Counted from the first letter of the stretch, positions 1 through 8,158 are shown. The stretch: 64,000 nucleotides of DNA from Paractinoplanes aksuensis (GCF_024137025.1 NZ_JAMYJR010000019.1:20959-84958), one strand, 5' to 3'. The notes: generated by a model not told the origin, from the letters alone. Made by a program: numbers and translations.

Positions 1-787
1 CGGGCCGCAGGTCCACGATGTCATCGGTGCGCATCCGGATGGGCTGGAATCGCACCGCGACGTCGAGCGGGGCCAGGGACAGCCCGGCCGTCAGGTTGCT
101 CAGCGCCGTGTCCTTGACCGCCCGCTCAGCCGCGCTCAGCACGACCGTCTCGGTCTTCGAGAGCACCGGCAGGATCGTGTTGAACGGCAGGCAGATCGTG
201 TGGCTGGTCTCCTCGGCACCGATCTTGACGTCGAACGAGGCGATCACGCAGGCGTCACCGGGCTGATGGGCCCGGAGGAACTGCGCGTTGTACTCGATCT
301 CCTTGAGCTTCGGGTGCATGTCGACGAGCGTCTCGAAGCCGTACCGCAGCTCGCCGAGCATCCGCTCCAGCAGGCCGCGCAGCAGGGGCATCTCGACCTC
401 GGTCAGCGGCCGCTCCGGCTGGGGACCGCCGGGTCCGCCCAACATATGATCAATCGCGGTCATCGAGGCCGAGGTGGACAACTCGAACAGGGCCGACCCG
501 GGCAGCGGGTCGAGCACGACCACGGCCAGCACCGTCGGATTGTTGAGGGCGGCCACGTACTCGTCGTAGTTCAGCTGCTCGATCCCGGCCAGCGTGACGT
601 TGCTGACCGCGCGCAGGCGCGTCGTGAGCAATGTGCCGCAGCTACGGGCGTACGTCTCGAACGCGATCTGCAGCGTGCGGACGTGCTCACGGGAGAGCTT
701 GATCGGCTTGCGGAAGTCGTACGGCGCCGGCCCGCCGCCATGGCCGCGGCGCGAGATCCGGCCCGAGGTACGTGCGGCGTTGGTCAC
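1..787 (-). CDS. fliM: Flagellar motor switch protein FliM (3' end cut by window edge)
   Basis: FliM is part of the flagellar C-ring. It binds phospho-CheY and sets rotation direction. The minus-strand reading begins at a GTG preceded by GATGGGGA about 5 bases upstream, and 262 residues are visible of the usual 320-340. Recognisable segments are an RRG-rich N-terminal tail, the PYDFRKPIKLSREH stretch that opens the FliM middle domain, the LSTSASMTAIDHMLGGPG block, and PLTEVEMPLLRGLLERMLGE typical of the CheC-like middle domain. The C-terminal SpoA part lies beyond position 1. A hairpin at 856-887 separates it from fliL, so it may have its own promoter. The N-terminal EIDALL-type CheY-binding peptide common in other FliM proteins is not evident with this start; an upstream start cannot be excluded, because the frame stays open for some codons. 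Confidence 0.9.
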   Translation of the reverse strand, partial: MTNAARTSGRISRRGHGGGPAPYDFRKPIKLSREHVRTLQIAFETYARSCGTLLTTRLRAVSNVTLAGIEQLNYDEYVAALNNPTVLAVVVLDPLPGSALFELSTSASMTAIDHMLGGPGGPQPERPLTEVEMPLLRGLLERMLGELRYGFETLVDMHPKLKEIEYNAQFLRAHQPGDACVIASFDVKIGAEETSHTICLPFNTILPVLSKTETVVLSAAERAVKDTALSNLTAGLSLAPLDVAVRFQPIRMRTDDIVDLRP

Positions 788-855
788 GTTGTCCCCATCG
801 GCTCGTTTCCGGAACGGCTGAGCGGGAGGGGCGTTTTTACGGGCTTACGACCGAA

Positions 856-887
856 GAGGGCGGGTTCACCGGAGTGAACCCGCCCTC
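856..887. terminator. Perfect 14-bp stem hairpin between fliL and fliM
   Basis: GAGGGCGGGTTCAC (856-869), loop CGGA, then the exact reverse complement (874-887). It lies 24 bases beyond the fliL stop and 69 bases before the fliM start, in minus-strand order. There is no clear U-tract, as is common for actinobacterial terminators. It implies that fliM transcription is at least partly independent of fliL. Confidence 0.7.
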
Positions 888-910
888 GTGGCTTGCCTGT
901 GCTGTCGGTG

Positions 911-1369
911 TTACTGGGTGACGAAGGCGGTGTAGTAGACGCCCATCACCATCTTCTTGTCCTCCTCGGTGTACGCCTTGACGATCTTCGCGGTGAGCTC
1001 CTTCTTGAGCTCCTCGCGGCCCTTCTCGGTCGAGAGCTCGGCCAGCGACTTGCCGGTGTACTCGTCGATCGCCAGCTCGCGGGCCTCGCTGGTGTCGACC
1101 GACTCGGCGCCGGCGTCCGCGGTCTGCTGGAGCGAGAAGTTCAGCTTCAGGTAGTGACCGTCGGCCAGGTTGATCGTCATCGCGTCCTCGAGGGCCACCA
1201 CACTGCCCTTGACCGGCGCGGCCTCGGCGGTGTCGCCCTTCATCATGAAGAACGCCCCGGCGCCACCACCGCCCAGCAGCACGACGGCGGCGATCACGAT
1301 GATCATCAGCATCTTCTTGGACTTCTTCGGGGCGTCGGCGGCAGCAGTGGTCGTCTCGTCCTTGCTCAT
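911..1369 (-). CDS. fliL: Flagellar basal body-associated protein FliL
   Basis: FliL is a single-pass membrane protein that surrounds the stator and supports torque. The 152-residue product has a charged cytoplasmic N-terminus, one transmembrane segment (about residues 20-43, ending in a Gly-rich stretch), and a periplasmic-type domain with the FliL-like features LADGHYLKLNFSLQ and a C-terminal YTAFVTQ. The ATG at 1369 is chosen over longer readings because GAGGAGC lies 7-8 bases upstream. It follows motB by 13 bases and closes the flbD-motA-motB-fliL cluster before the hairpin at 856-887. Confidence 0.9.
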   Translation of the reverse strand: MSKDETTTAAADAPKKSKKMLMIIVIAAVVLLGGGGAGAFFMMKGDTAEAAPVKGSVVALEDAMTINLADGHYLKLNFSLQQTADAGAESVDTSEARELAIDEYTGKSLAELSTEKGREELKKELTAKIVKAYTEEDKKMVMGVYYTAFVTQ

Positions 1370-1382
1370 CTGAAAGCTCCTC

Positions 1383-2411
1383 TCAGTCGTGCGCTGGCGT
1401 AGTTGCTGGGTTGGTGTTTGTCTCGCTAGGTGTATCGGTGGTGCCAGTGCCGCTCTGAGCTCGCTTACCGGCTTGCAACGTGGTCTCACCGGTATGCAAC
1501 TTGCTGTCGGCGCCGGATGCGGCCGGCAGCAGTGCCGCCTGGTCGGCGGTCAGCGTGGTGAGCACTACGACGTCCACGCGGCGGTTCATGGTGATCGACC
1601 GTGGGTCCTTCGGGTCGATCAGCGGCTTGGTGTCGGAGAAGCCGACGGCGCTCATGCGGTTCTTGGCCAGACCCCGGGCCACCAGGTAACGCACGGTGGT
1701 CGAGGCGCGGGCCGCGGAGAGCTCCCAGCCGCTGGGGTAGAACGTGGTCTTGGCGTTGAGCTGGTTGGTGTTGCCGTCGACCTCGATGCGGTTGGGCAAC
1801 TTGGCCAACGTCGGGGCGATGGCGTCGAGGATCTTCCGGCCGCCGGGCCGCAGGTCGGCCCGGTTACCGGCGAAGACGACCTCGTTGGTCAGGACGGTGA
1901 CCACCAGGCCCCGCCGGTCGATCGTGAACTTGACCGAGCCGAGCAGCTTCTGCTTGGCCAGGGCGTCCGAGATCTTGTTCTCGATCTTCTTGAGGTCTTC
2001 GGCTTCCTTGGCGGCGGCTTGAGCGTTTTTCGAAGCTTGCGAGCGTTCCTCGGCCGCCATGGCCGCCTTGACGGCCTCCTTCTGCTGCGCGGTCAGGCTG
2101 GACGAGCCGGCCTTGCCGTCGCCGGGGTTGGCGCCCGGGTCGATCTGCACGATCTCGGCCGAGTTGCCGGAGCCGTCCATCGGGCCGGTCTGGCCCTGGA
2201 ACGCGACGCTCTGAGCGCCGAAACCGGACGACAGGCCCGACGCCAACTGGGCGAACTTCTTCATGTTGACGTCGCTCATGGAGTACAGAACGACGAACAG
2301 AACGAACAGCAGGGTCAGCATGTCGGCGTACGACACGAGCCAGCGCTCGTGATTGACGTGCTCCTCGTGCTCCTCGTGCGGCTTCTTACGCTTGCCCCCG
2401 CCACTGCTCAT
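1383..2411 (-). CDS. motB: Flagellar stator protein MotB
   Basis: MotB anchors the proton-conducting stator to peptidoglycan. The 342-residue protein starts with a basic/His-rich tail (residues 1-22), then one transmembrane helix beginning at VSYADMLTLLFVLF. Asp30 in that helix is at the position of the essential proton-carrying aspartate. A variable, Gln/Ala/Lys-rich linker leads to an OmpA-type peptidoglycan-binding domain (roughly residues 165-290, with GNTNQL, ELSAARASTTVRYL and NRRVDVVV). The tail is Thr/Pro-rich and probably disordered. The start lies 4 bases past the motA stop, so the two genes are translated together. Confidence 0.95.
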   Translation of the reverse strand: MSSGGGKRKKPHEEHEEHVNHERWLVSYADMLTLLFVLFVVLYSMSDVNMKKFAQLASGLSSGFGAQSVAFQGQTGPMDGSGNSAEIVQIDPGANPGDGKAGSSSLTAQQKEAVKAAMAAEERSQASKNAQAAAKEAEDLKKIENKISDALAKQKLLGSVKFTIDRRGLVVTVLTNEVVFAGNRADLRPGGRKILDAIAPTLAKLPNRIEVDGNTNQLNAKTTFYPSGWELSAARASTTVRYLVARGLAKNRMSAVGFSDTKPLIDPKDPRSITMNRRVDVVVLTTLTADQAALLPAASGADSKLHTGETTLQAGKRAQSGTGTTDTPSETNTNPATTPAHD

Positions 2412-2415
2412 CGGG

Positions 2416-3207
2416 TCAGGCCGCCTTCTTGGTGTTCGCGGCCGCCTCGGCCTTCTTGGCCTCTTCCGGCGGGAGGAGGCTGCGGAGCTTCTGCGCCACC
2501 AGGCGCGGGTTCGAGCCGGCCTGGATGGCCAGGACGCCATCGACGACCAGCTCCATCTCCTCGGCCTCGACGGCGCTCAGCCGGGCCAGGCGGGACGCGA
2601 TGGGCAGCCAGATCAGGTTGGCGCTGAGCACGCCCCAGAGCGTGGCGCAGAACGCGGCGGCGATGGAGTGACCGAGGGTGTCGGGCTTGTCGAGGTTCTC
2701 GAGCACGTGCACCAGACCCATGACCGTGCCGACGATGCCGATGGTCGGCGCGTAACCGCCCATGTTCTCGAACAGCTTGCCGCTGGCCTTGTCCGACTTC
2801 TTCTTGGCCGCGATCTCGGCGTGCAGGATGTCGTGCAGCTCGTCGGGGTCGGTGCCGTCGATGGCGAGCTGCAGGCCACGCTTGAGGAACGGGTGCTCGA
2901 CCGTCTTGACCGCGTCCTCGAGGGCCAGCAGACCCTCGCGGCGGGCCCGTTCGGCCAGCTTGACGACCTCGTCGACGAGCTCGGTGGGCGGCGTCACCTT
3001 CTGGGTGAAGGCCCGGTTGAGCTGGCCGCCGACGCCGGTCCAGTCCTTCATGACACCGCCGGCCATGGCGGCCGCGAAGCCGCCGCCGAATACCAGCAGC
3101 ATCGAGGGGATCAGCAGGATGGAGGCCGGCGAGCCGCCCTCGAGGATCTGAACGGTGAAGACGATGACGAGGCCGGCGACTACACCGACGATGGTTGAGA
3201 TGTCCAT
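2416..3207 (-). CDS. motA: Flagellar stator protein MotA
   Basis: MotA forms the proton channel of the stator with MotB and contacts FliG. The 263-residue product has the standard four membrane segments, two near the N-terminus (from residue 5 and about residue 30) and two in the second half (GGYAPTIGIVGTVMGLVHVL and the LWGVLSANLIWLPIASRL region), plus a cytoplasmic charged loop between them. The C-terminal Ala/Lys-rich tail is unremarkable. Its ATG overlaps the flbD stop by 1 base and motB follows after 4 bases. Confidence 0.95.
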   Translation of the reverse strand: MDISTIVGVVAGLVIVFTVQILEGGSPASILLIPSMLLVFGGGFAAAMAGGVMKDWTGVGGQLNRAFTQKVTPPTELVDEVVKLAERARREGLLALEDAVKTVEHPFLKRGLQLAIDGTDPDELHDILHAEIAAKKKSDKASGKLFENMGGYAPTIGIVGTVMGLVHVLENLDKPDTLGHSIAAAFCATLWGVLSANLIWLPIASRLARLSAVEAEEMELVVDGVLAIQAGSNPRLVAQKLRSLLPPEEAKKAEAAANTKKAA

Positions 3208-3506
3208 CAGCGTCCATTCCGGTGCAGCGGGAGCACCTTGGCGTCATCGTCGTCGCGGTGATCGTCATCAGGCGACGGGGCGGAGGAGTGGGTGTTGGTG
3301 GGCTCGGACTCGAGACGACTGGCCTGGGCGATCAGCGAGGCGCGGTAGTGCCGCACGGAGTCGATGAACTCGGGCACGGACTCGGCGATGACGTACTTGG
3401 TGCCGTCGACCAGCGTGATGACCGTGTCGGGCGTGCAGTCCGCGCGCTCGATCAGGTCCGGGTTCAGGGCGAACACGGCACCATTGATGCGGGTTACGAG
3501 GATCAC
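3207..3506 (-). CDS. flbD: FlbD/SwrD-type flagellar protein
   Basis: This is a small protein of the FlbD family, which in Gram-positives (SwrD) raises motor power through the stators. Residues 1-60 carry the family pattern: N-terminal MILVTRINGAVFALNPDLIE, then TLVDGTKYVIAESVPEFID. The C-terminal 40 residues are Asp/His/Ser-rich and family-specific conservation stops there. The start is GTG with GGGACGG upstream. It heads the flbD-motA-motB-fliL cluster and overlaps motA by 1 base, in line with a stator-related role. Confidence 0.88.
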   Translation of the reverse strand: MILVTRINGAVFALNPDLIERADCTPDTVITLVDGTKYVIAESVPEFIDSVRHYRASLIAQASRLESEPTNTHSSAPSPDDDHRDDDDAKVLPLHRNGR

Positions 3507-3635
3507 TTACAGCCGTCCCTGTTGGTGTAGTCCTGGGCTGGTGGGCCGTCCGTGGCCCCTCGTTATGTGTTTCGGCCTGTTTGCCGTGCCGATGAGGTCG
3601 AACGGGTGTGGATGCCGGTTCAAAGACAGACGGCC

Positions 3636-3661
3636 GGGACAAGCGTGAAAACGCCTGTCCC
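3636..3661. terminator. Hairpin downstream of flgE
   Basis: GGGACAAGCGT, loop GAAA, ACGCCTGTCCC: an 11-bp stem with one A-C mismatch in one strand sense (a G-U pair in the other). It lies 29 bases past the flgE stop and 130 bases upstream of flbD, so it probably separates flgD-flgE from flbD-fliL. Confidence 0.6.
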
Positions 3662-3689
3662 GACCGCCGACCGAGCTGATGCTGACTGA

Positions 3690-4973
3690 TTAGCGCTTCA
3701 TGCTGACGAGCTCCTGGAGCATCTCGTCAGAGGTCGTGATGATGCGGGAGTTGGCTTGGAAGCCGCGCTGGGCGACCACGAGGTTGGTGAACTCCTGGGC
3801 CAGGTCGACGTTCGACATCTCCAGCGCGCCGCTGATCACCTGACCGAGGCCGGCGCTGGTGGGCTGACCGACCTGGGCCAGACCGGAGTTGACGGTGGCC
3901 CGCCACTGCGAGTCGCCGGTCTTCTCGAGGCCGTTGACGTTCTTGAAGGTGGCCAGGGCGACCTGGCCGAGCACCTTCTTCTGACCGTTGCTGAAGGCGC
4001 CGATGATCTGGCCGGTGTCCGACACCGTGTACGACAGCGAGGCCAGCGTGCCGGCCGCGTTGCCGTTCGAGTCGGAGACCCGGGCCTCGGTGAGCCCGTG
4101 GTACATCGTCAGGTCCCCGCCGTCGACCGCGAACGTGTCACTGATGTTGGGGTCGATCGCCGTGGCTCCCGTGAAATTCAGCATCGCCTTCGTCGCCGGC
4201 GGCGTGGCGACCGGCTTGCCGTCCTGGAACTGGATGGTCGCGGTGACCGGCGTGGCCGGGCCGGCATCACCCGACTTCGTGAGGGTCACCGTCCAGTTCT
4301 GGGTGGCGGCCGTCGGATCCGCGGTGTCCCGCTTGAACTTCATCGAGAGGCTGATCGGGTTGCCGGTCTTGTCGAAGGCTTTGTACGGGATCTCGATGGC
4401 CGGGATGGTGGTCGGGTCGGTGACGCCTTCCGGCATGTCGTTGGTGAGGTTTCCCTTGACCTCGACCGTGCTGGTGGCCACCGGCGAGATGCTCTTGCCG
4501 AGCGGCATCTTGATGTCGCCCGGCTTGGCCGCCGGGTTCACCACCCCGTTCTCGTCGGCCGTCCAGCCCTGTACGGGCTCGCCGGTGGCCGTCGCGAGCG
4601 TGCCGTTGGCGTCGAAGAAGAACGAGCCGGCCCGGCTGTAGAGCTCCTCGTTGCCCCGGCGGGTCATGAAGAAGCCGTCGCCCTGGATCATCATGTCGCC
4701 GGCCTTGCCCGTGGTCTGGGCCGAGCCCTGGCTGAAGTTCGCAGTGATGCCAGCGTTGCGCACACCCAGGCCGACCTGGCCCGGGTTGGTGCCGGCCCCG
4801 CCGTTCTGGGGCGCTCCGGCGGCCGCGGTCATCTGGCTGAGGGTGTCCTGGAACTGGACCGAGCTCGCCTTGTAACCGACGGTGTTGACGTTGGCGATGT
4901 TGTTACCGGTCACGTCCATCATCTGCTGATGCGCGTGCAGGCCACTGATGCCGGAATAGAGAGAACGCAGCAT
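3690..4973 (-). CDS. flgE: Flagellar hook protein FlgE
   Basis: FlgE is the structural subunit of the hook that joins rod and filament. The 427-residue length is typical. The N-terminus has the axial-protein rod motif (SLYSGISGLHAHQQ, then NNIANVNTVGYK), and the C-terminus has its partner (ALEMSNVDLAQEFTNLVVAQ, ANSRIITTSDEMLQELV). The middle carries hook-specific beta domains, including GDGFF and the FlgD/FlgE-type segment from about residue 170 to 300. The ATG has AAAGGAT upstream. It follows flgD by 25 bases, matching the capping-hook gene order of other actinobacterial flagellar clusters. Confidence 0.93.
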   Translation of the reverse strand: MLRSLYSGISGLHAHQQMMDVTGNNIANVNTVGYKASSVQFQDTLSQMTAAAGAPQNGGAGTNPGQVGLGVRNAGITANFSQGSAQTTGKAGDMMIQGDGFFMTRRGNEELYSRAGSFFFDANGTLATATGEPVQGWTADENGVVNPAAKPGDIKMPLGKSISPVATSTVEVKGNLTNDMPEGVTDPTTIPAIEIPYKAFDKTGNPISLSMKFKRDTADPTAATQNWTVTLTKSGDAGPATPVTATIQFQDGKPVATPPATKAMLNFTGATAIDPNISDTFAVDGGDLTMYHGLTEARVSDSNGNAAGTLASLSYTVSDTGQIIGAFSNGQKKVLGQVALATFKNVNGLEKTGDSQWRATVNSGLAQVGQPTSAGLGQVISGALEMSNVDLAQEFTNLVVAQRGFQANSRIITTSDEMLQELVSMKR

Positions 4974-4998
4974 GAATGGATCCTTTGCGGTTGAGGGA

Positions 4999-5463
4999 TT
5001 ACGGCTTCGGTGTCGCGCCGGTCGCGTCCGGTTTGATCTCCTGGACTTCCGTGACCTTCGACAGCGGCACTTCCGTGGTCCCGATCCGAAGCATCGGTTC
5101 GCTGTCGCCGTTGAGCTTGGCGGCCGAGATGACCCCGGTGGCCCGGGCGCCCCCGGCGTCCATGAACTCGACCGTCTTGCCGACCAGGGAGCTGGCGGTG
5201 ATGAGTTGCTGACCCTTGAGCATGTCGGCGATGCCCTCGAGCTTCTCGACCTGGGTGAACTGGGCCGTCTGGGCCAGGAACTGGGTCGAGTCGGCGGGCT
5301 TGCTGGGGTCCTGGTACTTCAGCTGGGCCACCAGAAGCTTGAGGAACGTGTCCCGGTCGCCGAGGGTTTTGCTCTTCTCCTTCTCGGTGCCGGTGGCACC
5401 GGTGGCACCGGTGGCGCCGGCCGCGGCCGCGGCGCCGGAGAATCCGGAGATCGGCGAGGTCAT
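4999..5463 (-). CDS. flgD: Flagellar hook assembly scaffold FlgD
   Basis: FlgD caps the growing hook and is discarded after assembly. The 154-residue protein contains the FlgD signature DTFLKLLVAQLKYQDPSKP, followed by DSTQFLAQTAQFTQVEKLEG (about residues 40-80), then LVGKTVEF and a short C-terminal beta part. The N-terminus has a GATGATGATG low-complexity run. The ATG at 5463 follows GGGAGCATGTC; an earlier in-frame reading to 5550 would cross the hairpin at 5535-5567 and is not used. It is the first gene after that hairpin, so a promoter between 5464 and 5534 is likely. Confidence 0.92.
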   Translation of the reverse strand: MTSPISGFSGAAAAAGATGATGATGTEKEKSKTLGDRDTFLKLLVAQLKYQDPSKPADSTQFLAQTAQFTQVEKLEGIADMLKGQQLITASSLVGKTVEFMDAGGARATGVISAAKLNGDSEPMLRIGTTEVPLSKVTEVQEIKPDATGATPKP

Positions 5464-5534
5464 GACATGCTCCCGTCCGTTGGCAGGCTCATAATCTGCT
5501 TCGACCGGTTCGGCAACTTGCTTAGACCCTAGAA

Positions 5535-5567
5535 AGAACGGGCCTGCCACCAGGGCAGACCCGTTCT
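5535..5567. terminator. Hairpin at the end of the chemotaxis operon
   Basis: AGAACGGGCCTGCC (5535-5548), 5-base loop, GGCAGACCCGTTCT (5554-5567): 14-bp stem with a single mismatch. It begins 17 bases past the stop of the last chemotaxis gene (5584) and precedes flgD. Confidence 0.75.
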
Positions 5568-5583
5568 CGAGGAAGAACTGTGA

Positions 5584-6072
5584 TCACGGTGCGAGGGAGA
5601 GGCTGAACTTCCCCTTGCCGTACCGGTTGACCTCGACCTGCAGGTCGACCCGGCGGCCGAGCGCCATCAGGTGGGCCCGCGCGTCACCGGGCAGCGGCTC
5701 ACCCGGGTAGACCACCTGGTAGAGCTTGATGTGCGGGCCGCCCTCACGGTTGAGCAGGCTGGTCAGCACGTTGCACAGCTCGCCGACGTTCTCGGCGAGG
5801 TTCGGGAACAGCTGCTTCTCGTCGATGCTGTCCTCGGCGGCGCCGGCCGGCAACAGGCCGAGCGCAGCGCCGGCGTTGGCCGCCAGCTTGAGATCCATGC
5901 CGAGGACGGCATACATGGCTTGCGCGGAGTCGGTGAAAATCGCGACCGTCGAGGTGGGAATCTCATCTGCGCTGATGGGCTCACCGGGGTTGACGGTCAC
6001 CTCGCGGCCGAGCAGGTCCTCGAAGAGGTTGCGGACGGCCAGGGTGCCAGGAAGAACCGAAACATCGGACAT
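5584..6072 (-). CDS. CheX/CheC-like protein at the end of the chemotaxis operon
   Basis: The 162-residue soluble protein is not a confident match to a named family. Its segment ENVGELCNVLTSLLN resembles the helix found in CheC/CheX phosphatases (compare ELANIIGGNVK in the gene two places upstream), and the size and position fit that family. The expected Glu and Asn of the active helix are present in the form ENVGELCN. Other visible parts are an N-terminal LAVRNLFEDLLGREV and a basic C-terminus ending GKGKFSLSLAP. It follows cheY by 7 bases and is last before the terminator. CheX-type phosphatase or a scaffold paralogue is my inference from context; an unrelated actinobacterial family is possible. 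Confidence 0.6.
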   Translation of the reverse strand: MSDVSVLPGTLAVRNLFEDLLGREVTVNPGEPISADEIPTSTVAIFTDSAQAMYAVLGMDLKLAANAGAALGLLPAGAAEDSIDEKQLFPNLAENVGELCNVLTSLLNREGGPHIKLYQVVYPGEPLPGDARAHLMALGRRVDLQVEVNRYGKGKFSLSLAP

Positions 6073-6079
6073 GTCGTAA

Positions 6080-6442
6080 TCATCCCAGAATAGGAGCGAA
6101 GACCTCGTCGAATCGTTCAGCCGAGAACGGCTTCACGATGAAAAAGAGAGCACCGGCCGCTTCGGCCTGTTCCTTCATCTCGTCCGTGCTCTCGGACGTC
6201 ACGAAACCGAACTTGACGTCGTTGCCGGCCGCCCGCAGCTGCCGCAGCGCCTCGATGCCTGACATCTCGGGCATGTTCCAGTCCGAGAGCACGAGGTCCG
6301 GGTTCTCCGACTTGGTCATCTCGACCGCCTCGCGCCCGTTGGCCGCCTCGATCAGGTCGTGGTCGCCGAACCCGGCCTGCCGCAGGGTGCGGATCACGAT
6401 CTGCCGCATCACCCGGCTGTCGTCAGCGATGAGAATCTTCAT
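6080..6442 (-). CDS. cheY: CheY-type response regulator (second copy)
   Basis: A stand-alone receiver domain of 120 residues. Asp7 and Asp8 form the acidic pocket, Asp54 (SDWNMPEMSG) is the phosphorylation site, Thr82 sits in FVTSES, and Lys104 in FIVKPF. It is phosphorylated by CheA and, when phosphorylated, binds FliM. ATG is at 6442, overlapping the cheX stop by 4 bases, so the longer reading upstream is not needed. It is one of two CheY genes in this operon. The two may split between motor signalling and phosphate-sink roles, but the sequence alone does not say which is which. Confidence 0.92.
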   Translation of the reverse strand: MKILIADDSRVMRQIVIRTLRQAGFGDHDLIEAANGREAVEMTKSENPDLVLSDWNMPEMSGIEALRQLRAAGNDVKFGFVTSESTDEMKEQAEAAGALFFIVKPFSAERFDEVFAPILG

Positions 6443-6924
6443 TCCGCGCCCTCCTTGTTGTCTCCGCGGCTCTGCCACATCGAAATTGACACCGGCTCGC
6501 CGTCCCACATCCCGTAGACCCCGGTGATCCGCTGGGTGTTGGGGTAGCGCGCCGTGGTTTCAGGAGCGAGCACCACCTGCGGCAGCGACAGCAACGCGCC
6601 GGGCGGCAGCATCGCCTTGACGTTGCCGCCGATGATGTTCGCGAGTTCGCCGAGCACGTCGGAAAGGTCCTCCTCGCTCACCTCGTCCGGCGCCATGGCC
6701 AGGAAGGCGGCGGCGGCCCGACGGGCCGCCTGTTGCGAGGACGCATAAACCACGTGCCCGGTCCAGGAACCGGTGATGGAGACCGAGGAATGCACCTCGG
6801 ACGCCTGGTTCTCGTCGTAGGTCTGCATCAGCGGGCTCACGCCCTCCGGATCCAGGTACGACTCCCAGACCTGTTCCACCATCTCGGCGAGGTCGTTCTC
6901 GTTGACCTCGACTTCGACGCTCAT
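6439..6924 (-). CDS. cheX: Chemotaxis phosphatase CheX
   Basis: The 161-residue protein belongs to the CheC/CheX family, which dephosphorylates CheY-P. The active helix is clear: LSDVLGELANIIGGNVKAML, with the conserved Glu and Asn (ELAN) and the GG-N-K continuation. Downstream PQVVLAP and a C-terminal VSISMWQSRG match the CheX-like fold. It overlaps the flanking cheY genes by 4 bases on both sides, so phosphatase and substrate are translationally coupled. Confidence 0.85.
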   Translation of the reverse strand: MSVEVEVNENDLAEMVEQVWESYLDPEGVSPLMQTYDENQASEVHSSVSITGSWTGHVVYASSQQAARRAAAAFLAMAPDEVSEEDLSDVLGELANIIGGNVKAMLPPGALLSLPQVVLAPETTARYPNTQRITGVYGMWDGEPVSISMWQSRGDNKEGAE

Positions 6925-7316
6925 GAGTTCGCTCCGGTCGGGACGAGGCCCAGCAGGGCCAGCTTCTCGATCATGGCTCCTTCGGTGAAGGGCTTGATCA
7001 CGTATTCGTGCGCGCCCGCGGCGAGTGCCCGGACGATCTGACTCTGTTCGCTCTCGGTGGTGACCATGACCAGCGTCATCTCACGCAGGCGCGGGTCGGC
7101 CCGGGCGTGCGTCACGAACTCGAGCCCGTTCATGTTCGGCATGTTCCAGTCGATGAGGGCCAGTTCCGGCACCTCGGACATCGCGTGCAGCAGGTCGAGC
7201 GCCTCCTTGCCGTCGCCCGCCTCGATCGCCTCGAAATTCAGCTTGGTGACGATGCGCTTGAGGATCATGCGCATCGCCCGGGAATCGTCGATCACCATGG
7301 CGCGCATCCGCGTCAT
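6921..7316 (-). CDS. cheY: CheY-type response regulator (first copy)
   Basis: A single receiver domain of 131 residues. Asp10/Asp11, phospho-acceptor Asp56 (LIDWNMPNMNG), Thr86/Thr87 (MVTTESE) and Lys108 (YVIKPF) are all in place. Spacing between beta strands is as in CheY, with a short C-terminal extension (GLVPTGANS). It overlaps cheR and cheX by 4 bases each. It shares the DWNMP motif with the second CheY at 6080-6442 but otherwise differs a good deal, so the pair is not a recent duplication. Confidence 0.92.
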   Translation of the reverse strand: MTRMRAMVIDDSRAMRMILKRIVTKLNFEAIEAGDGKEALDLLHAMSEVPELALIDWNMPNMNGLEFVTHARADPRLREMTLVMVTTESEQSQIVRALAAGAHEYVIKPFTEGAMIEKLALLGLVPTGANS

Positions 7317-8158
7317 CCCCTTCTCATGGCGCCCGCGGGCGCCCCGGTACGGACTCGGTAGGCGGAGGTGCGGCCGGCGGCCACCCGCTCGTAGTTGTCG
7401 TCGATCCCGATCGTGGTCTCGGCCGCCCCCAGGAAGAGCCAGCCGTCCGGGCGCAGCAGCTTGGCCACGTTCTGCAGGACGGTGCGCTTGGTGGCGACGT
7501 CGAAATAAATCAGGACGTTGCGCAGGAAGATCACGTCGAACGGCTGCATGACCGGCAGCGGCGCGGTGAGGTTCATCAGCCGGAACGAGACGTTGCGGCG
7601 CAGGGCCTGGGTGATCCGCCAGTGCGCGCCGGCCCGCTCGAAGTACTGCACGAGCTGGGCCGCGGGCAGGCCCCGGTTCACCTCGACCTGGCTGTACTCG
7701 GCCGTCTCGGCCCGCTTCACCATCTCGGTCGAGATGTCAGTGCCCATGATGTCGTACGACCAGCCGGCCGGCAGCGCTTCCTGCATGGTGATGGCCAGGC
7801 TGTACGCCTCCTGCCCGCTGGAGCTGGCGGCCGACCACACCCGCACCTTGCGGGCCGCCGCGCGCGACTTGACCAGCTCCGGCAGCACCACGTCGGTGAG
7901 CGCCGCGAACGGCTCCCGGTCGCGGAACCATGAGGTCTCGTTGGTGGTCAGGGCGTCGATGATCTTGCGCTGCTTGGTCGGGTCGGGCCGGCGCTGCAGA
8001 TCGGCCAGGAACTCGCTGACCCCGGACGCCCCGACCGCGCGGGCGACCGGGATGAGCCGGGCCTCGACCAGGTACTCCTTGCCCGGGGCGAGCACGATCG
8101 ACGCCTCGCGCCGCACGAGCTGGGAGACGAAATTGAACTCGGCCTGCGACAGCGTCAT
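7313..8158 (-). CDS. cheR: Chemoreceptor methyltransferase CheR
   Basis: CheR methylates glutamates on chemoreceptors using S-adenosylmethionine. The 281-residue product has the N-terminal helical domain (residues 1-75) and the methyltransferase domain beginning TNETSWFRDREPF, with RVWSAASSSGQEAYSLAI (SAM-binding loop), GTDIS, NRGLP, and FDVIFLRNVLIYFD typical of CheR. The ATG at 8158 overlaps cheB by 4 bases; the track's longer frame reads back through cheB. No chemoreceptor gene is in this window, so the substrates are encoded elsewhere. Confidence 0.95.
   Translation of the reverse strand: MTLSQAEFNFVSQLVRREASIVLAPGKEYLVEARLIPVARAVGASGVSEFLADLQRRPDPTKQRKIIDALTTNETSWFRDREPFAALTDVVLPELVKSRAAARKVRVWSAASSSGQEAYSLAITMQEALPAGWSYDIMGTDISTEMVKRAETAEYSQVEVNRGLPAAQLVQYFERAGAHWRITQALRRNVSFRLMNLTAPLPVMQPFDVIFLRNVLIYFDVATKRTVLQNVAKLLRPDGWLFLGAAETTIGIDDNYERVAAGRTSAYRVRTGAPAGAMRRG

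Noticed and set aside
2353..3198. Several long plus-strand frames over the flagellar block
   Set aside because: All are antisense shadows of motA, motB and fliL, with low-complexity compositions.
3507..3635. Sigma-28/WhiG-type flagellar promoter ahead of flbD
   Set aside because: GCCGAAA is present, but there is no TAAA at the expected distance.
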